Shown: positions 27,152-36,076, counted from the stretch's first letter. The stretch is DNA of 64,000 nt from Salinicola sp. (GCA_002695065.1 NZNW01000137.1:41147-105146), one strand, 5' to 3'. Made by a program: numbers and translations. The notes: generated by a model from the sequence alone, not told the origin.

Positions 27152-27205
27152 GGCGGAAGGTAAGTTCCCAGCGGAGTGTCAGTCCCGAGCGGAGTGTGAG
27201 GAACG
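27152..27205. repeat. Three 18-base tandem repeats in the SDR/mscS divergent region
   Basis: Units starting at 27152, 27170 and 27188 share the pattern (A/G)GCGGA-GTGT-AG followed by a C/T-rich spacer. Units 2 and 3 (AGCGGAGTGTCAG and AGCGGAGTGTGAG) differ at one base, and unit 1 (GGCGGAAGGTAAG) is diverged. The period is exactly 18. They lie 37-90 bases before the SDR start codon and ~200 bases before the mscS start. They could be iterated binding sites or a simple slippage product. Confidence 0.6.
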
Positions 27206-27405
27206 GCTGCGGAACCGACGCTTGCCGGCAGATCCTGGCCAGGCACCGCCGCCGGCACTCCGGTCGGGTCGGCGCCTCCGTTGAAGATAGAGCAGCTTCG
27301 ACCTTTGGACCAAAGAGTTGAAGCGTTGTTCTGGCGTCGCCTGGATAGCATGATGTCTGGCGGCAAGCCATCGACGGCTCGATAGTGACGCGTAAGGGAG
27401 TCAAC

Positions 27406-29634
27406 GTGACGGGATTGAGAAAGCGGGGATGGATCTTGGGGCTGGTCCTGGCGTTACTGGTCAGCCTGCCGGCATCGGCGCAGTCGCTGACATCGCTGAT
27501 GGGCGGCAGCCAAGGCAGCGGAACCCAGTCGGCAACCGCGCCCTCTCCACAGGAACTGAGTGCATCGCTCGATCAAATCATCGCGACGCTCGAAAACAGC
27601 GATCAGCGCCAGTCCCTGCTGGAGCATCTCAAGCAACTGCGTGATGCCACCGCAGCGGACGCCAAACAGGAGAGTGGGGCGGGAGGTCTGCTCGGTGCCC
27701 TCGCGCAGTCGTTCTCGTCTCTTGAAACCGATGGACTCGACAACCCGATCCGCTACTGGTCGACACGAGCCGATCAGGCCGGAGAGGATATCTCGACGCT
27801 GGTCAGCAATCACCGGCAGTGGCCAAGGATCCTTTTCGAGCTGGTCTGGGTCACGGCACTCTGGGTCGGTGTGACGCTGCTCGTCGCAACGCTGTGGCGA
27901 TGGGGCGTCCGTCAGTTGGGGCTGCCGTGGCATCTACCGGCGGAGCCGACGACCTGGACGCTCGTTCGCCATATCATCCGGCGCGTGGTGCCCCTGGCGA
28001 TCGGCTTCGTCGTCGCGCTGATGACCGTGCACCAGGTCGAGACCGGCACGGTCGGTATTGCGCTGGCCATGGTCGCGGCGTACGCCACGCTTTGCGGTGC
28101 GGTCTTCTCGTCGGTCTGTGAAATCGTCTTTTCGCTGTTCGGGAGCGGGCATCGTCACACCGCGCTACGCATCCTGCGTCGACGCGGGGCCCGGTGGCTG
28201 TTTGCGCTGGGGGCGCTGGTCGCATTGGGCGATGCAGCCAATGCCGAGGCGCTGGTCGAGCCTCTCGGCGAGGGGGTCACGACCTTCCTGTCGCTGATCG
28301 CCAATGTGTGTGCGGCATCGCTGCTGGGTATCTTCGTTCTGGTATTTCGACGCCCCATACGGCATCTGATGCGCAATCGCCCCTATTCCCAGCGTCAGGA
28401 GCGTCGCGCGACCACCGAACTGATCCGGGTCTTCAGCCAAATCTGGCACATCCCCATTCTGGTCATGGTGGCGGTGTCGCTGATCGCGATGATCATGTCG
28501 GCCGAGGATTCGCGCAGTGCGTTTTTCCGCGCGGTGGTGACGGCCGGACTCATGATCGCGACCCTGGTGGTCACCGGCCTGATTCACCGGCGAGGCATGA
28601 ACGTCCGTGAGAACCCCTCCTCCGAATACATGGCGCGCCTGGCACGCTTCGGCTTCACCCTGGCCCATCTGGCGAGCTGGATGATCTTCGCCGAGCTGGC
28701 GATGCGGGTCTGGGGCTCATCGCTATGGGCGGTGGGTGCCTCCGCCGGCATCGGCCAGCAGATCGCCAAGGGCGTGCTCGGATTGGGCGTGACGTTTCTG
28801 CTGGCGTGGCTGGTATGGATTCTGGCGGATACCGCGATCAAGCACGCGCTGCTGCGCAGCAGCCGTCGCCATGGCAGGAGGGTCAACGCCAGCGCGCGCG
28901 CCCAGACCATTACGCCGCTGCTGCGCAATACCGTGTTCGTGACCATCGCCGTGATCGCGGTGATCATCGCGCTGGCCAATCTGGGGGTCAACGTCACGCC
29001 ATTGCTGGCCGGTGCCGGGGTCATCGGTCTGGCGGTCGGTTTCGGCGCGCAGACGCTGGTCCAGGATCTCATCACCGGCCTGTTCATCCTGATCGAGGAC
29101 TCGCTGGCGATCGACGATTTCGTCAACCTGGGAACGCACATGGGGACGGTCGAGGCGTTGAGTATCCGAACCGTCAAGCTGCGCGATCTGGATGGCATCG
29201 TGCACATCATTCCTTTCAGCCAGATCCAGGGCATTCAGAACTACTCCCGGGAGTTCGGCATCGCGCTGTTGAGAATCCGTATCGCTCACCATCTGAAAAT
29301 CGACGAGGCGATCGAGATCGTGCGCGAGATCGCGGACGAGTTGCGCAGCGACCCGATGATGCGCCACCACATCTGGTCGGCGTTGGAGGTGCAGGGTATC
29401 GAGAGCTTCGATGCCGGAGCCGCCATCTTGAGGGTCCGAATGCGCACCGCGCCGATCATGCAGTGGGACGTGGCTCGAGCCTTCAATCTGCGCCTGAAGC
29501 AGCGTTTCGACGAGCAGGGCCTCGACCTGGCCATGCCGAGAATGAGCGTGGTGATGGAGCAGTCGACGGTAGCCGCTGGCGGCACCGGATCCCGGGAGCC
29601 GGTGACGGCCCCGGGTACCCCCGATCCGCAATGA
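27406..29634 (+). CDS. MscS-family mechanosensitive channel (YbiO-like)
   Basis: The 742-residue protein has an N-terminal signal peptide (hydrophobic run ending PASAQS), a Gln/Ser-rich periplasmic region (~25-150) and many hydrophobic helices. It has the MscS pore and beta-domain core: LLAGAGVIGLAVGFGAQTLVQDL (pore helix TM3), IEDSLAIDDFVNLGTHMGTVEALSIRTVKLRDLDG, and IPFSQIQGIQNYSRE. Length matches E. coli YbiO (741). The channel opens on hypo-osmotic downshift to release solutes. I choose the GTG at 27406, preceded by AAGGGAG, over the GTG at 27385. It lies next to the trehalose genes, and trehalose is an osmolyte; the link is suggestive only. Confidence 0.9.
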   Translation: MTGLRKRGWILGLVLALLVSLPASAQSLTSLMGGSQGSGTQSATAPSPQELSASLDQIIATLENSDQRQSLLEHLKQLRDATAADAKQESGAGGLLGALAQSFSSLETDGLDNPIRYWSTRADQAGEDISTLVSNHRQWPRILFELVWVTALWVGVTLLVATLWRWGVRQLGLPWHLPAEPTTWTLVRHIIRRVVPLAIGFVVALMTVHQVETGTVGIALAMVAAYATLCGAVFSSVCEIVFSLFGSGHRHTALRILRRRGARWLFALGALVALGDAANAEALVEPLGEGVTTFLSLIANVCAASLLGIFVLVFRRPIRHLMRNRPYSQRQERRATTELIRVFSQIWHIPILVMVAVSLIAMIMSAEDSRSAFFRAVVTAGLMIATLVVTGLIHRRGMNVRENPSSEYMARLARFGFTLAHLASWMIFAELAMRVWGSSLWAVGASAGIGQQIAKGVLGLGVTFLLAWLVWILADTAIKHALLRSSRRHGRRVNASARAQTITPLLRNTVFVTIAVIAVIIALANLGVNVTPLLAGAGVIGLAVGFGAQTLVQDLITGLFILIEDSLAIDDFVNLGTHMGTVEALSIRTVKLRDLDGIVHIIPFSQIQGIQNYSREFGIALLRIRIAHHLKIDEAIEIVREIADELRSDPMMRHHIWSALEVQGIESFDAGAAILRVRMRTAPIMQWDVARAFNLRLKQRFDEQGLDLAMPRMSVVMEQSTVAAGGTGSREPVTAPGTPDPQ

Positions 29635-29653
29635 ATCCGGGCCTGTCCAGGGA

Positions 29654-29671
29654 GGGGCCGGGATCGGCCCC
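29654..29671 (+). terminator. GC-rich hairpin after the MscS-family gene
   Basis: GGGGCCG (29654-29660) pairs with CGGCCCC (29665-29671) over a GGAT loop. It has no T run. It lies 20 bases after the channel gene's stop and before the lipoprotein gene, so it may weaken read-through. Confidence 0.4.
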
Positions 29672-29772
29672 GGGCGGTCTGCCAGGTGAGCCGTTTTGTA
29701 TTTCGGGCAGGGGGCCAGGGCAGCTTCTATAGTGATGGTGGCACGATGACCCCATCATCGGCGGGAGGCGGG

Positions 29773-30612
29773 ATGATCGACGAGATGCGGATCCCTCTCG
29801 GGCGGCGTGGCCTGGCGGCGGCCGTGCTGCTCGGCCTTGCCTTGATCGGCTGCACGCGGCCCGAGGGCCTGGACAGGCGCCAGGACGTCATTTCGTCGCG
29901 GCTCGATGTCGCCCCCTTCTACAGCGAGGCCTACGAGGGTCGGCTGGCCTGCCCGGCGTGCGGCGGCGGTCGGGCGGACAGCGAACTGGTGCTCTACCGC
30001 GAGAGACGGACCGGCACGCCCGCCGGCTATCAACTCAATCAACGTTATCAGCGCGATCCCGCCGATCGCCGGCCGGTGGTGGAGGCCAGCCATCATGGAC
30101 GCTGGTCGATCATGCAGAATGGTGCCAGTCCACGCGACCAGCCAGTCTATCGGTTCGAACCGGACGATCCGACGCAACACGCCTTCCTGCTGGAGCAGGT
30201 GGATCGGGATACGCTGATGGCGCGGGATGAGGTGGGGCGACCGGAGGCGGCCGGCCTCCGACGAAGCGCGGCTCCCGTCAGAGGAGATCTCAGCGTGACC
30301 GAGGCCGATAGCGGATTGCCGGTGGCGATCCAGGTGGGGCAGACGCTGACGGTCAGCCTGGCCGCCGATGCCGGCGGGCGCTTCGACTGGCGTCTGGTGA
30401 CATCGCCGGAGGATGCGCTCGAACCATTGGGCTCTCCCATGCGCGTCGCGACCGGCCGGGTGCGCCAGCAGGTCGAGAACGACAGTACGGCGGTTTGGCA
30501 GTTCCTGGGGCGCCACCCGGGAGACATCGTGCTGCGCTTCGAGTCGTCCTCGCTTGCCGAGCCTGGCCATTCGCCCCCGAGAGTCGTCCGGTATCCCGTT
30601 CGGGTGAGATGA
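29773..30612 (+). CDS. Lipoprotein joining an NlpE-like domain to an I42 inhibitor-like domain
   Basis: The 279-residue product begins with a lipoprotein signal (MIDEMRIPLGRR, hydrophobic run, LALIGC with Cys27). Residues ~50-150 resemble the NlpE N-terminal lipocalin-like domain: YEGRLACPACGGGRAD has the C-x-x-C pattern, followed by alternating strands (ELVLYRERRTG, YQLNQRYQ). Residues ~185-279 resemble the chagasin/I42 cysteine-protease inhibitor fold: IQVGQTLTVSLAADAGGRFDWRLV, AVWQFLGRHPGDIVLRFE. The canonical NPTTGY loop is degenerate here (DAGGRF). The start at 29773 has GGGAGG upstream; an ATG at 29746 and a GTG at 29686 are alternatives. Its location is probably the outer membrane. Domain calls are by pattern, not by search. 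Confidence 0.65.
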   Translation: MIDEMRIPLGRRGLAAAVLLGLALIGCTRPEGLDRRQDVISSRLDVAPFYSEAYEGRLACPACGGGRADSELVLYRERRTGTPAGYQLNQRYQRDPADRRPVVEASHHGRWSIMQNGASPRDQPVYRFEPDDPTQHAFLLEQVDRDTLMARDEVGRPEAAGLRRSAAPVRGDLSVTEADSGLPVAIQVGQTLTVSLAADAGGRFDWRLVTSPEDALEPLGSPMRVATGRVRQQVENDSTAVWQFLGRHPGDIVLRFESSSLAEPGHSPPRVVRYPVRVR

Positions 30613-31019
30613 CTACTCGCACCTGTCCAGAGCCAGCCGAATCCACTGGCCTAGCCTTTGGTCTGGGCCACCAATCGCTAATGGCCGATGGGATGCCTTT
30701 CATCCATAATTTGTATTATCAGGTAAATATAAAGTAGTGATTGCCTTTATTTGCATCCAAGTGTAAATTTTGTGGTATTCAGTGTTAATGGAAGTGCGCT
30801 GGCACTGGCGCCGAAAAAGGCAGTGATTGGGTCGGATGGATGACCCTCGGTTTCAGGAACGGGCGTCACGAGTCGGCTCCGTCAGCAGTCGACCAGTCGC
30901 GGGAAGAGTCGCCCGATCGAGAATAACGGTGCCGGTAAAGGCGCCAGGTGGCCATCAGGGTATCGAGATCAGCATGGCAAGTTCTGGCTCGGTCGATGGC
31001 GGATACGCGGGGGTGCGCA
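30613..31019 (+). promoter_or_regulatory. 407-base gene-poor stretch with an AT-rich promoter-like patch
   Basis: This gap holds no gene I can support. Bases ~30690-30800 are strikingly AT-rich compared with everything around them. They contain TTGCCT (30741-30746), a 17-base spacer and TAAATT (30764-30769), a plausible sigma-70 promoter reading right, and the small inverted repeat ATAAT-TTGT-ATTAT (30711-30724 area). The next gene, the 53-residue peptide at 31020, is the likely target. Confidence 0.35.
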
Positions 31020-31181
31020 ATGAGTCTGTTCAGTCTGAGCCTTATCGTCATCGGTTTTGTCGCCTTTGGGCTTTTCGTCGCTCTGCGTCTCTGCAGTAGC
31101 GACAAGGCTCCTCCCGAGGCGCGGGATCGAGTGACCCAGTCCGATCCTCTTCATGGGACCGGCAGCGAGCATCGCGCCTGA
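31020..31181 (+). CDS. Small single-helix membrane protein (53 residues)
   Basis: The reading frame from the ATG at 31020 encodes MSLFSLSLIVIGFVAFGLF followed by VALRLC, one strong transmembrane helix, and then a hydrophilic tail of ~30 residues (SSDKAPPEARDRVTQSD...). It resembles the many small membrane proteins of proteobacteria but I recognise no family. Upstream is a G-rich stretch (GCGGGGGTG) that could act as a ribosome site. An AT-rich promoter-like patch precedes it and a hairpin terminator follows 24 bases after the stop. Its isolated position between a promoter-like patch and a terminator supports a real gene. Confidence 0.5.
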   Translation: MSLFSLSLIVIGFVAFGLFVALRLCSSDKAPPEARDRVTQSDPLHGTGSEHRA

Positions 31182-31204
31182 GAGCAGGTCGATTCGACCA
31201 TGAC

Positions 31205-31234
31205 AAAGCCGGCAACGTGATCGCTGCCGGCTTT
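31205..31234. terminator. Bidirectional hairpin terminator
   Basis: AAAGCCGGCA (31205-31214) pairs perfectly with TGCCGGCTTT (31225-31234) over a 10-base loop. It lies between the small plus-strand gene and the end of the minus-strand LysR gene, so it could end both transcripts. Confidence 0.7.
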
Positions 31235-31315
31235 CGTTCGTCTATCTTCCGGGAATCCGGCGCTCCGGGCGCATCGTGTCGACGCACAGGACCGCCCGAT
31301 CGGCGGTGCGGATTC

Positions 31316-32221
31316 CTACTCCAGCACCCACTCCCGAAATGCCCGCATCGGTTCGGTGAAATGACGATGCTGCGGGGTCAACAGCGACAGTCGGCCACGG
31401 CTGGGGAGCGTCAGCGGAAGCGCCTGCACCAGGTTGCCCTGCTCGAGTTCTGCCCCCAGCAGACGCATCCAGCCCAGGGTGATGCCCTGTCCGGCGAGCG
31501 TCGCGTTCATCAACAGCTGGAAACTGTTGGCCCGCAGCGTATGGGTGGGAGGATGCCACTCGATGCCGAGCGCCTGAAACCAGAGCTCCCAGGTCAACCA
31601 GTCGTGATAGTGATCCTCGACCACCATCAGCGTATGGCGATCGAGCAGTTCCGCGGGATCGCGAATGCTTCCGTGACGTTCCAGATAGACGGGGCTACAG
31701 ACCGCGGCGACCTCCTCATGGTCGAAGATGGCCTCGGCTTCCAGGCCGGGCGGGTCGACTTCACGTGGTACATGGTAGTAGATACCGAGATCGAACTCCG
31801 CCAGATCGAGACGGTGCGGGTCCTCGACGGTCAGAATGCGAATCTCGATATCGGGGTGGGCGCGCTGAAAGTCGGGCAGCCGGCGCGCCAGCCAGATCGA
31901 GGCGATGGTCGGGCTCGAGGCCAGGGTGAGCTGGCGCTCGCCGCCGCGCCGCCGCAGGCGTGCCGTCTCGTCGCGTAGATCTCGCAGCAGCCGTTGCACG
32001 ACCCCGAAGTAGTGCTCGCCGGCGGGTGCCAGGCGTAGTCCGTCGTGGTGGCGTTCGAACAGCGGCCGGCCGAGATCGTTTTCCAGGCGCTTGATCTGGC
32101 GGCTCACGGCGCTCTGGGTCAGATGCAGCTCCCTGCCGGCCTGGGTGAAACTCCCATGGCGTGCGGCCGCCTCGAAAGCGCGGAGGCAGGAGAGCGGCGG
32201 GAGAGGGTCATGCGGGGGCAT
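31316..32221 (-). CDS. LysR-family regulator (GcvA/AmpR-like)
   Basis: A LysR-type regulator with the N-terminal winged helix (LRAFEAAARHGSFTQAGRELHLTQSAVSRQIKRLENDLGRPLFER) and a type-2 periplasmic-binding-like effector domain. The SxTQSAVSRQI form and the ~300-residue length are those of the GcvA/AmpR group. From the ATG at 32221 it is 301 residues; an in-frame ATG at 32260 gives 314, and neither has a clear ribosome site. I prefer 32221 because LysR proteins usually begin ~10 residues before LRAFE. It is 57 bases downstream of the CocE/NonD hydrolase on the same strand, so it may be co-transcribed with, and regulate, the transporter-hydrolase pair. Effector unknown. Confidence 0.88.
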   Translation of the reverse strand: MPPHDPLPPLSCLRAFEAAARHGSFTQAGRELHLTQSAVSRQIKRLENDLGRPLFERHHDGLRLAPAGEHYFGVVQRLLRDLRDETARLRRRGGERQLTLASSPTIASIWLARRLPDFQRAHPDIEIRILTVEDPHRLDLAEFDLGIYYHVPREVDPPGLEAEAIFDHEEVAAVCSPVYLERHGSIRDPAELLDRHTLMVVEDHYHDWLTWELWFQALGIEWHPPTHTLRANSFQLLMNATLAGQGITLGWMRLLGAELEQGNLVQALPLTLPSRGRLSLLTPQHRHFTEPMRAFREWVLE

Positions 32222-32278
32222 GCAAGCATCCGGAGCCAGGGGATCACGGCTCCGGAGCATAACACGCCAATGCCGGGA

Positions 32279-34303
32279 TCAGATCGCCGTGCGTGGAATC
32301 TCTCGCTCCCACGATTTTTCGCTGACCGGCGTCTCGCCCTCGTACGCCAACTGCTCGGCACGCAGGTAGAAGGTGGTCTCGTCGCAGTGCAGCCGATAGC
32401 GACTGGTCACTTCCACCGCGAACTGTCCATTGCCTTCGTCGCGACCGGCGCGGTAGTGCCACTCGATCCCGGCGCGGGTCCGCGTGGCGTCGGAGGGGTG
32501 GCTGGTGTAGATCTCCTTCGCCCACTGCTCGACGCGCAAACCGTGATCGGTGAAGCGAATGTCGCCCATGTCGTCCTCGATGGTGACGGTCACCTCGCCG
32601 CTACCCACGTCTTCACTGATCGTGCGCCTGGGCTGGCCAGCGCGCAGCGTCTCGATACGGCAGGGCGTGGCGCTCTCCGGCGGTTCGAACGGCATGGGTA
32701 CGTATTCCGCCTTGCAGATCGGCAGCGACAGCGTCGGCGTGCCGGCCTTGAGAATGAGGTCGGCGCGTTTCTTCGGCGACCACACCAGCGGGAAGCTGGC
32801 ACTGGAGAGCGCCACGCGCAGGCGATGCCCCTCGGGCAGGCGGTAGCCGATCAGATCCAGCGCCACGCGTATCTCCATTGGCTCGCCCGGTACCGGCGGG
32901 GTGATCGTGGCCGAATCGTCTCGCAGGTTGAGGTTGAGCGTGGCGTAGCTGATCAGCGCGCTTTCGCCACTGGGAGCGACGTCGCACAGGCGCACGTGCA
33001 ACTGGCCGCAATCCTCGGCACTCGTCAGCGTGGCGGTGAGTGTGGGCTGGCCGAGGATATCGAGACCGTAGAGATAGGGCTCGGAGTCGAAGGTCAGTGC
33101 CAGGCCGTCGTCGCGGCGCTGGTCCGGCGGGAAGTCCGCACCGAACCACAGCGGAATGTATTCTCCCTGCAGCGAGCCGGCGGTGAGCGGGGAGGCGATC
33201 GCGCGGTCCTGGCTCAATCGACCGTTCGGCGTCAGGCCGGTGTCGCCCAGCGCAAGCGACCACGCCTCGATCTCATCCACCGGCGCGGGCCAACCATGGG
33301 TGCGAACCCACCGGCCGGGGCGTTCCAGATACCGGGGCGCCGGCGGCACGCCATCCTGCAGGTAGAAGGTGCACTCGGGTTCGTCCATGATCCCGGTGTC
33401 GATGTCCTTGAGCCAGTAGTCCCACCAGCGCAGCGCCTCCTGCAGGAAGCCGATGGCGGGATCGGGAATCGCGAAGTGCGGATACTTGTGCATCCACGGC
33501 CCCAACAGTGCCTTCTTCGGGCAGGAGAGATTCTCCATCATGCGCGGGATGGTGTTGACGTAGGAATCCGCCCAGCCGCTGATCATGTAGACCGCCGCTT
33601 CGATATTCTCGTAGCTCTCGCAGATCGAGCCGTGACGCCAGTAGTCGTCGCGGTGCTGATGCGTGAGCCAGGGATCCATCAGCAGCGGCATGTTGTCGAG
33701 GCGATGCTTCCACATCTCCCGCCAGCGATCGCCGACCAGCGCCGGGTCGGGCATCGCCGCGGAGAAGCTCAGCATGGTCGCCGCCCAGCCGAGATTCTCC
33801 AGCAGCATGTTGCCGCCCTTGTAGTGGATATCGTCGGCGTAGCGGTCATCGGTGGAGCAGAGCGTGATGATCGCCTTGAGCGGCTCGGGCCTGAGCGCGG
33901 CCACCTGCAGGCCGTTGAAGCCACCCCAGGAGATGCCCATCATGCCGAGCTTGCCATTGCACCACGGCTGCGAGGCGATCCAGTCGATCACTTCCAGCGC
34001 GTCGGCCTGCTCCTGGGGGGCGTACTCGTCCTCCATCAGGCCGTCGGATTCGCCGTTGCCGCGCATGTCGACCCGCACGCAGGCGTAGCCGTGGCCGGCG
34101 AACCAGGGGTGGGTGAGCTCGTCGCGAACCGCCGTGCCGTCGCGCTTGCGGTAGGGCAGGTATTCGAGGATCGCCGGCACCGGTTTCGATTCGGCGTCCT
34201 CCGGCAGCCAGATTCTGGCGGCCAGGCGAGTGCCGTCGGCCAGCACGATCCACTGGTTCTCGATCTCTCGCACGCGGTGCGGGAAGTCCTGTCTGATTCT
34301 CAT
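32279..34303 (-). CDS. CocE/NonD family hydrolase (X-Pro dipeptidyl-peptidase S15-like)
   Basis: The 674-residue alpha/beta hydrolase has WIVLADGTRLAARIWLP at the N-terminus and YLPYRKRDGT. The nucleophile motif is GMMGISWGGFNGLQ (Ser in GxSWGG), the acid region is ISGWADSYVN, and the histidine region is GPWMHKYPH. A C-terminal jelly-roll domain (~400-674) is of the type found in cocaine esterase, alpha-amino-acid ester hydrolases and X-Pro dipeptidyl-peptidases. The family cleaves esters or amides of small acids; the substrate here is unknown. The ATG at 34303 overlaps the stop of the BCCT transporter (ATGA), so the two are translated together. The likely job is hydrolysis of the compound the transporter imports. 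No signal peptide, so cytoplasmic. Confidence 0.88.
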   Translation of the reverse strand: MRIRQDFPHRVREIENQWIVLADGTRLAARIWLPEDAESKPVPAILEYLPYRKRDGTAVRDELTHPWFAGHGYACVRVDMRGNGESDGLMEDEYAPQEQADALEVIDWIASQPWCNGKLGMMGISWGGFNGLQVAALRPEPLKAIITLCSTDDRYADDIHYKGGNMLLENLGWAATMLSFSAAMPDPALVGDRWREMWKHRLDNMPLLMDPWLTHQHRDDYWRHGSICESYENIEAAVYMISGWADSYVNTIPRMMENLSCPKKALLGPWMHKYPHFAIPDPAIGFLQEALRWWDYWLKDIDTGIMDEPECTFYLQDGVPPAPRYLERPGRWVRTHGWPAPVDEIEAWSLALGDTGLTPNGRLSQDRAIASPLTAGSLQGEYIPLWFGADFPPDQRRDDGLALTFDSEPYLYGLDILGQPTLTATLTSAEDCGQLHVRLCDVAPSGESALISYATLNLNLRDDSATITPPVPGEPMEIRVALDLIGYRLPEGHRLRVALSSASFPLVWSPKKRADLILKAGTPTLSLPICKAEYVPMPFEPPESATPCRIETLRAGQPRRTISEDVGSGEVTVTIEDDMGDIRFTDHGLRVEQWAKEIYTSHPSDATRTRAGIEWHYRAGRDEGNGQFAVEVTSRYRLHCDETTFYLRAEQLAYEGETPVSEKSWEREIPRTAI

Positions 34304-35883
34304 GCCTCGTCCTTGGCGGTGGTTGAGGGAGTCTTGCGTGTCGGCATCGTGTCGAGCCGATCGGGGTGCTTGAGCCAGACCCACAGCGAGCCGGTGGCCA
34401 GCAGCACGATCAGCATGGCGGGCAACCCGCCCAGGTTGGAGAGCATCTTGATGCCGTCGATCCCCACGAAGCTGACCATGACCCAGGAGACCACGCCGAC
34501 GATCACGCCCCAGATCACCTTCATGGGGACGCCGGCATTGAGATCGGAGTCGGCGGTCAGGCCGCGGGTGCAGAGGTTGCCGATGGCGTCGGTCTGGGAA
34601 TCCGCCGCGGTGACGTAGGAGATGTAGGCGATGAACAGCAGCAGCGGAATCCATACCTGGGAGAACGGGAGTTGGCGGAACAGCTCATAGAGCACGTTCT
34701 CGACGCCGCGGTCGTTGAGCACGGCATAGAGATCGGCGCCGCCCGTGTCCAGATGCGACTGTCCCAGATGTGATTGAAAGTAGAGCGCGGTGCCGGAGAA
34801 GATCAGGATCCACACGCTGGCGAACAGCGCCGGATAAAGCAGGTTGACGCGCAGGAACTCACGTACCGTGTAGCCGCGGGAAATCTTGCCCAGGAACAGC
34901 GCCGCCACCGGCGCCCAGGCGAACCACACCGCCCAGTAGAAGATCGACCACCACTGCGGCCACTGGTCGTCGGCGGCGGCGCCGGTGAACAGGCTCTTGG
35001 TGAAGAAACCGTCGAGATAGACGCCGAACGACTCGACGCCCAGTGCCAGACAGAAGACGGTGGGGCCGACGATGAACATGAACACGCCGAGAATGGCGAG
35101 CAGCACGGCATTCAACGACGACAGCCGGGCGATCCCCTTCTGCAGACCGCTGGCGGCAGAGAGCACGAAGGTCACCACGATGATGGCGATGATCACGCCG
35201 AGTCGCAGCGGGCTGGTCTCGCCGCCGAGATACTGGCCCGCGCCGCCGGCCAGGGTCAGCGCGCCGGTGCCCAGCGAAGACGCCATGCCGGCCACCAGCG
35301 CATAGAGCGAGATGGCATCGATCAGCCCGCCGAAGCGTTTGACCCTGGGGCCGAAGATCGGCTCCAGCATGCTCGAGATCGAAAAGCGCAGGCGCAGGTT
35401 GTAGAAGGCGAGCGCAAAGATCAGCGCCGGGACGGCGTAGATGGCGTAGGGCGTGAACGACCAGTGCAGGAACATGGTCGACATCGCGAACAGCATGGCA
35501 TCGCTGGAACCGGCCTCCAGGCCGCTGGAGGCGGGCGGGCCCATGTAGTGGTAGAGGGGCTCGGCGGTGGTCCAGAACAGCACGCCCACGGCCAGCGTGG
35601 TGCATAGCGTGATCGAGAACCAGCGCAGCCGCGACAGCAGTGGCGTGGCATCCCGGCCGCCGATGCGGACACGGCCGAGCGGAGAAAAATAGACGATCAC
35701 CGCCATGATCAGCAGATAGAGGCTGCCCAGGCTGAACAGCCACGAGAAGTTGGTCAGGACCGCATCGTTGAGTGCGCTGGCCGTGGCCAGAAACGCGTCC
35801 AGATCGACATAGCTGGCCACGACCGCTGCCAGCAGGATCAGAAAGGTCGGCCAGAATACCAGTGGCCGCAGCGACGTTTGCAT
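34300..35883 (-). CDS. BCCT-family transporter (betaine/carnitine/choline type)
   Basis: The 527-residue membrane protein has about 12 hydrophobic helices and the BCCT core: FWTTAEPLYHYMGPP, AMSTMFLHWSFTPYAIY, the conserved Trp-rich segment QWPQWWSIFYWAVWFAWAPV and GKISRGYTVREFL. Family members carry compounds with a quaternary ammonium or related group, driven by Na+ or H+. It lacks the long C-terminal osmosensory tail of BetP-like members, so it may serve nutrition more than osmotic stress. It is first in a minus-strand series with the hydrolase (ATGA overlap) and then a LysR gene. That context suggests import of an ester or amide of a betaine-like compound. Confidence 0.9.
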   Translation of the reverse strand: MQTSLRPLVFWPTFLILLAAVVASYVDLDAFLATASALNDAVLTNFSWLFSLGSLYLLIMAVIVYFSPLGRVRIGGRDATPLLSRLRWFSITLCTTLAVGVLFWTTAEPLYHYMGPPASSGLEAGSSDAMLFAMSTMFLHWSFTPYAIYAVPALIFALAFYNLRLRFSISSMLEPIFGPRVKRFGGLIDAISLYALVAGMASSLGTGALTLAGGAGQYLGGETSPLRLGVIIAIIVVTFVLSAASGLQKGIARLSSLNAVLLAILGVFMFIVGPTVFCLALGVESFGVYLDGFFTKSLFTGAAADDQWPQWWSIFYWAVWFAWAPVAALFLGKISRGYTVREFLRVNLLYPALFASVWILIFSGTALYFQSHLGQSHLDTGGADLYAVLNDRGVENVLYELFRQLPFSQVWIPLLLFIAYISYVTAADSQTDAIGNLCTRGLTADSDLNAGVPMKVIWGVIVGVVSWVMVSFVGIDGIKMLSNLGGLPAMLIVLLATGSLWVWLKHPDRLDTMPTRKTPSTTAKDEA

Positions 35884-36076
35884 AGCCGTCTCCCGTTATC
35901 GTTATCGTAGGCGCCGATGCGCCGTGCTCATGGCGGTATAACCTAACGCCTTTGCCGCCCCGTCGGGCAAGCGGTCGCTGGGAATGAGGCCATGCGACTA
36001 GCTCATGGGCAGGGTGGCGGAGGTGGCCGCCAGGCGCTGTAGAATGATGCGGCCAGGAATCGACGAAGGAGACGCA

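Noticed and set aside
34304..34654. N-terminal extension of the CocE/NonD hydrolase
   Set aside because: The longer frame lies inside the BCCT gene in the wrong frame and has no similarity; the ATG at 34303 overlapping the BCCT stop is a typical coupled start.
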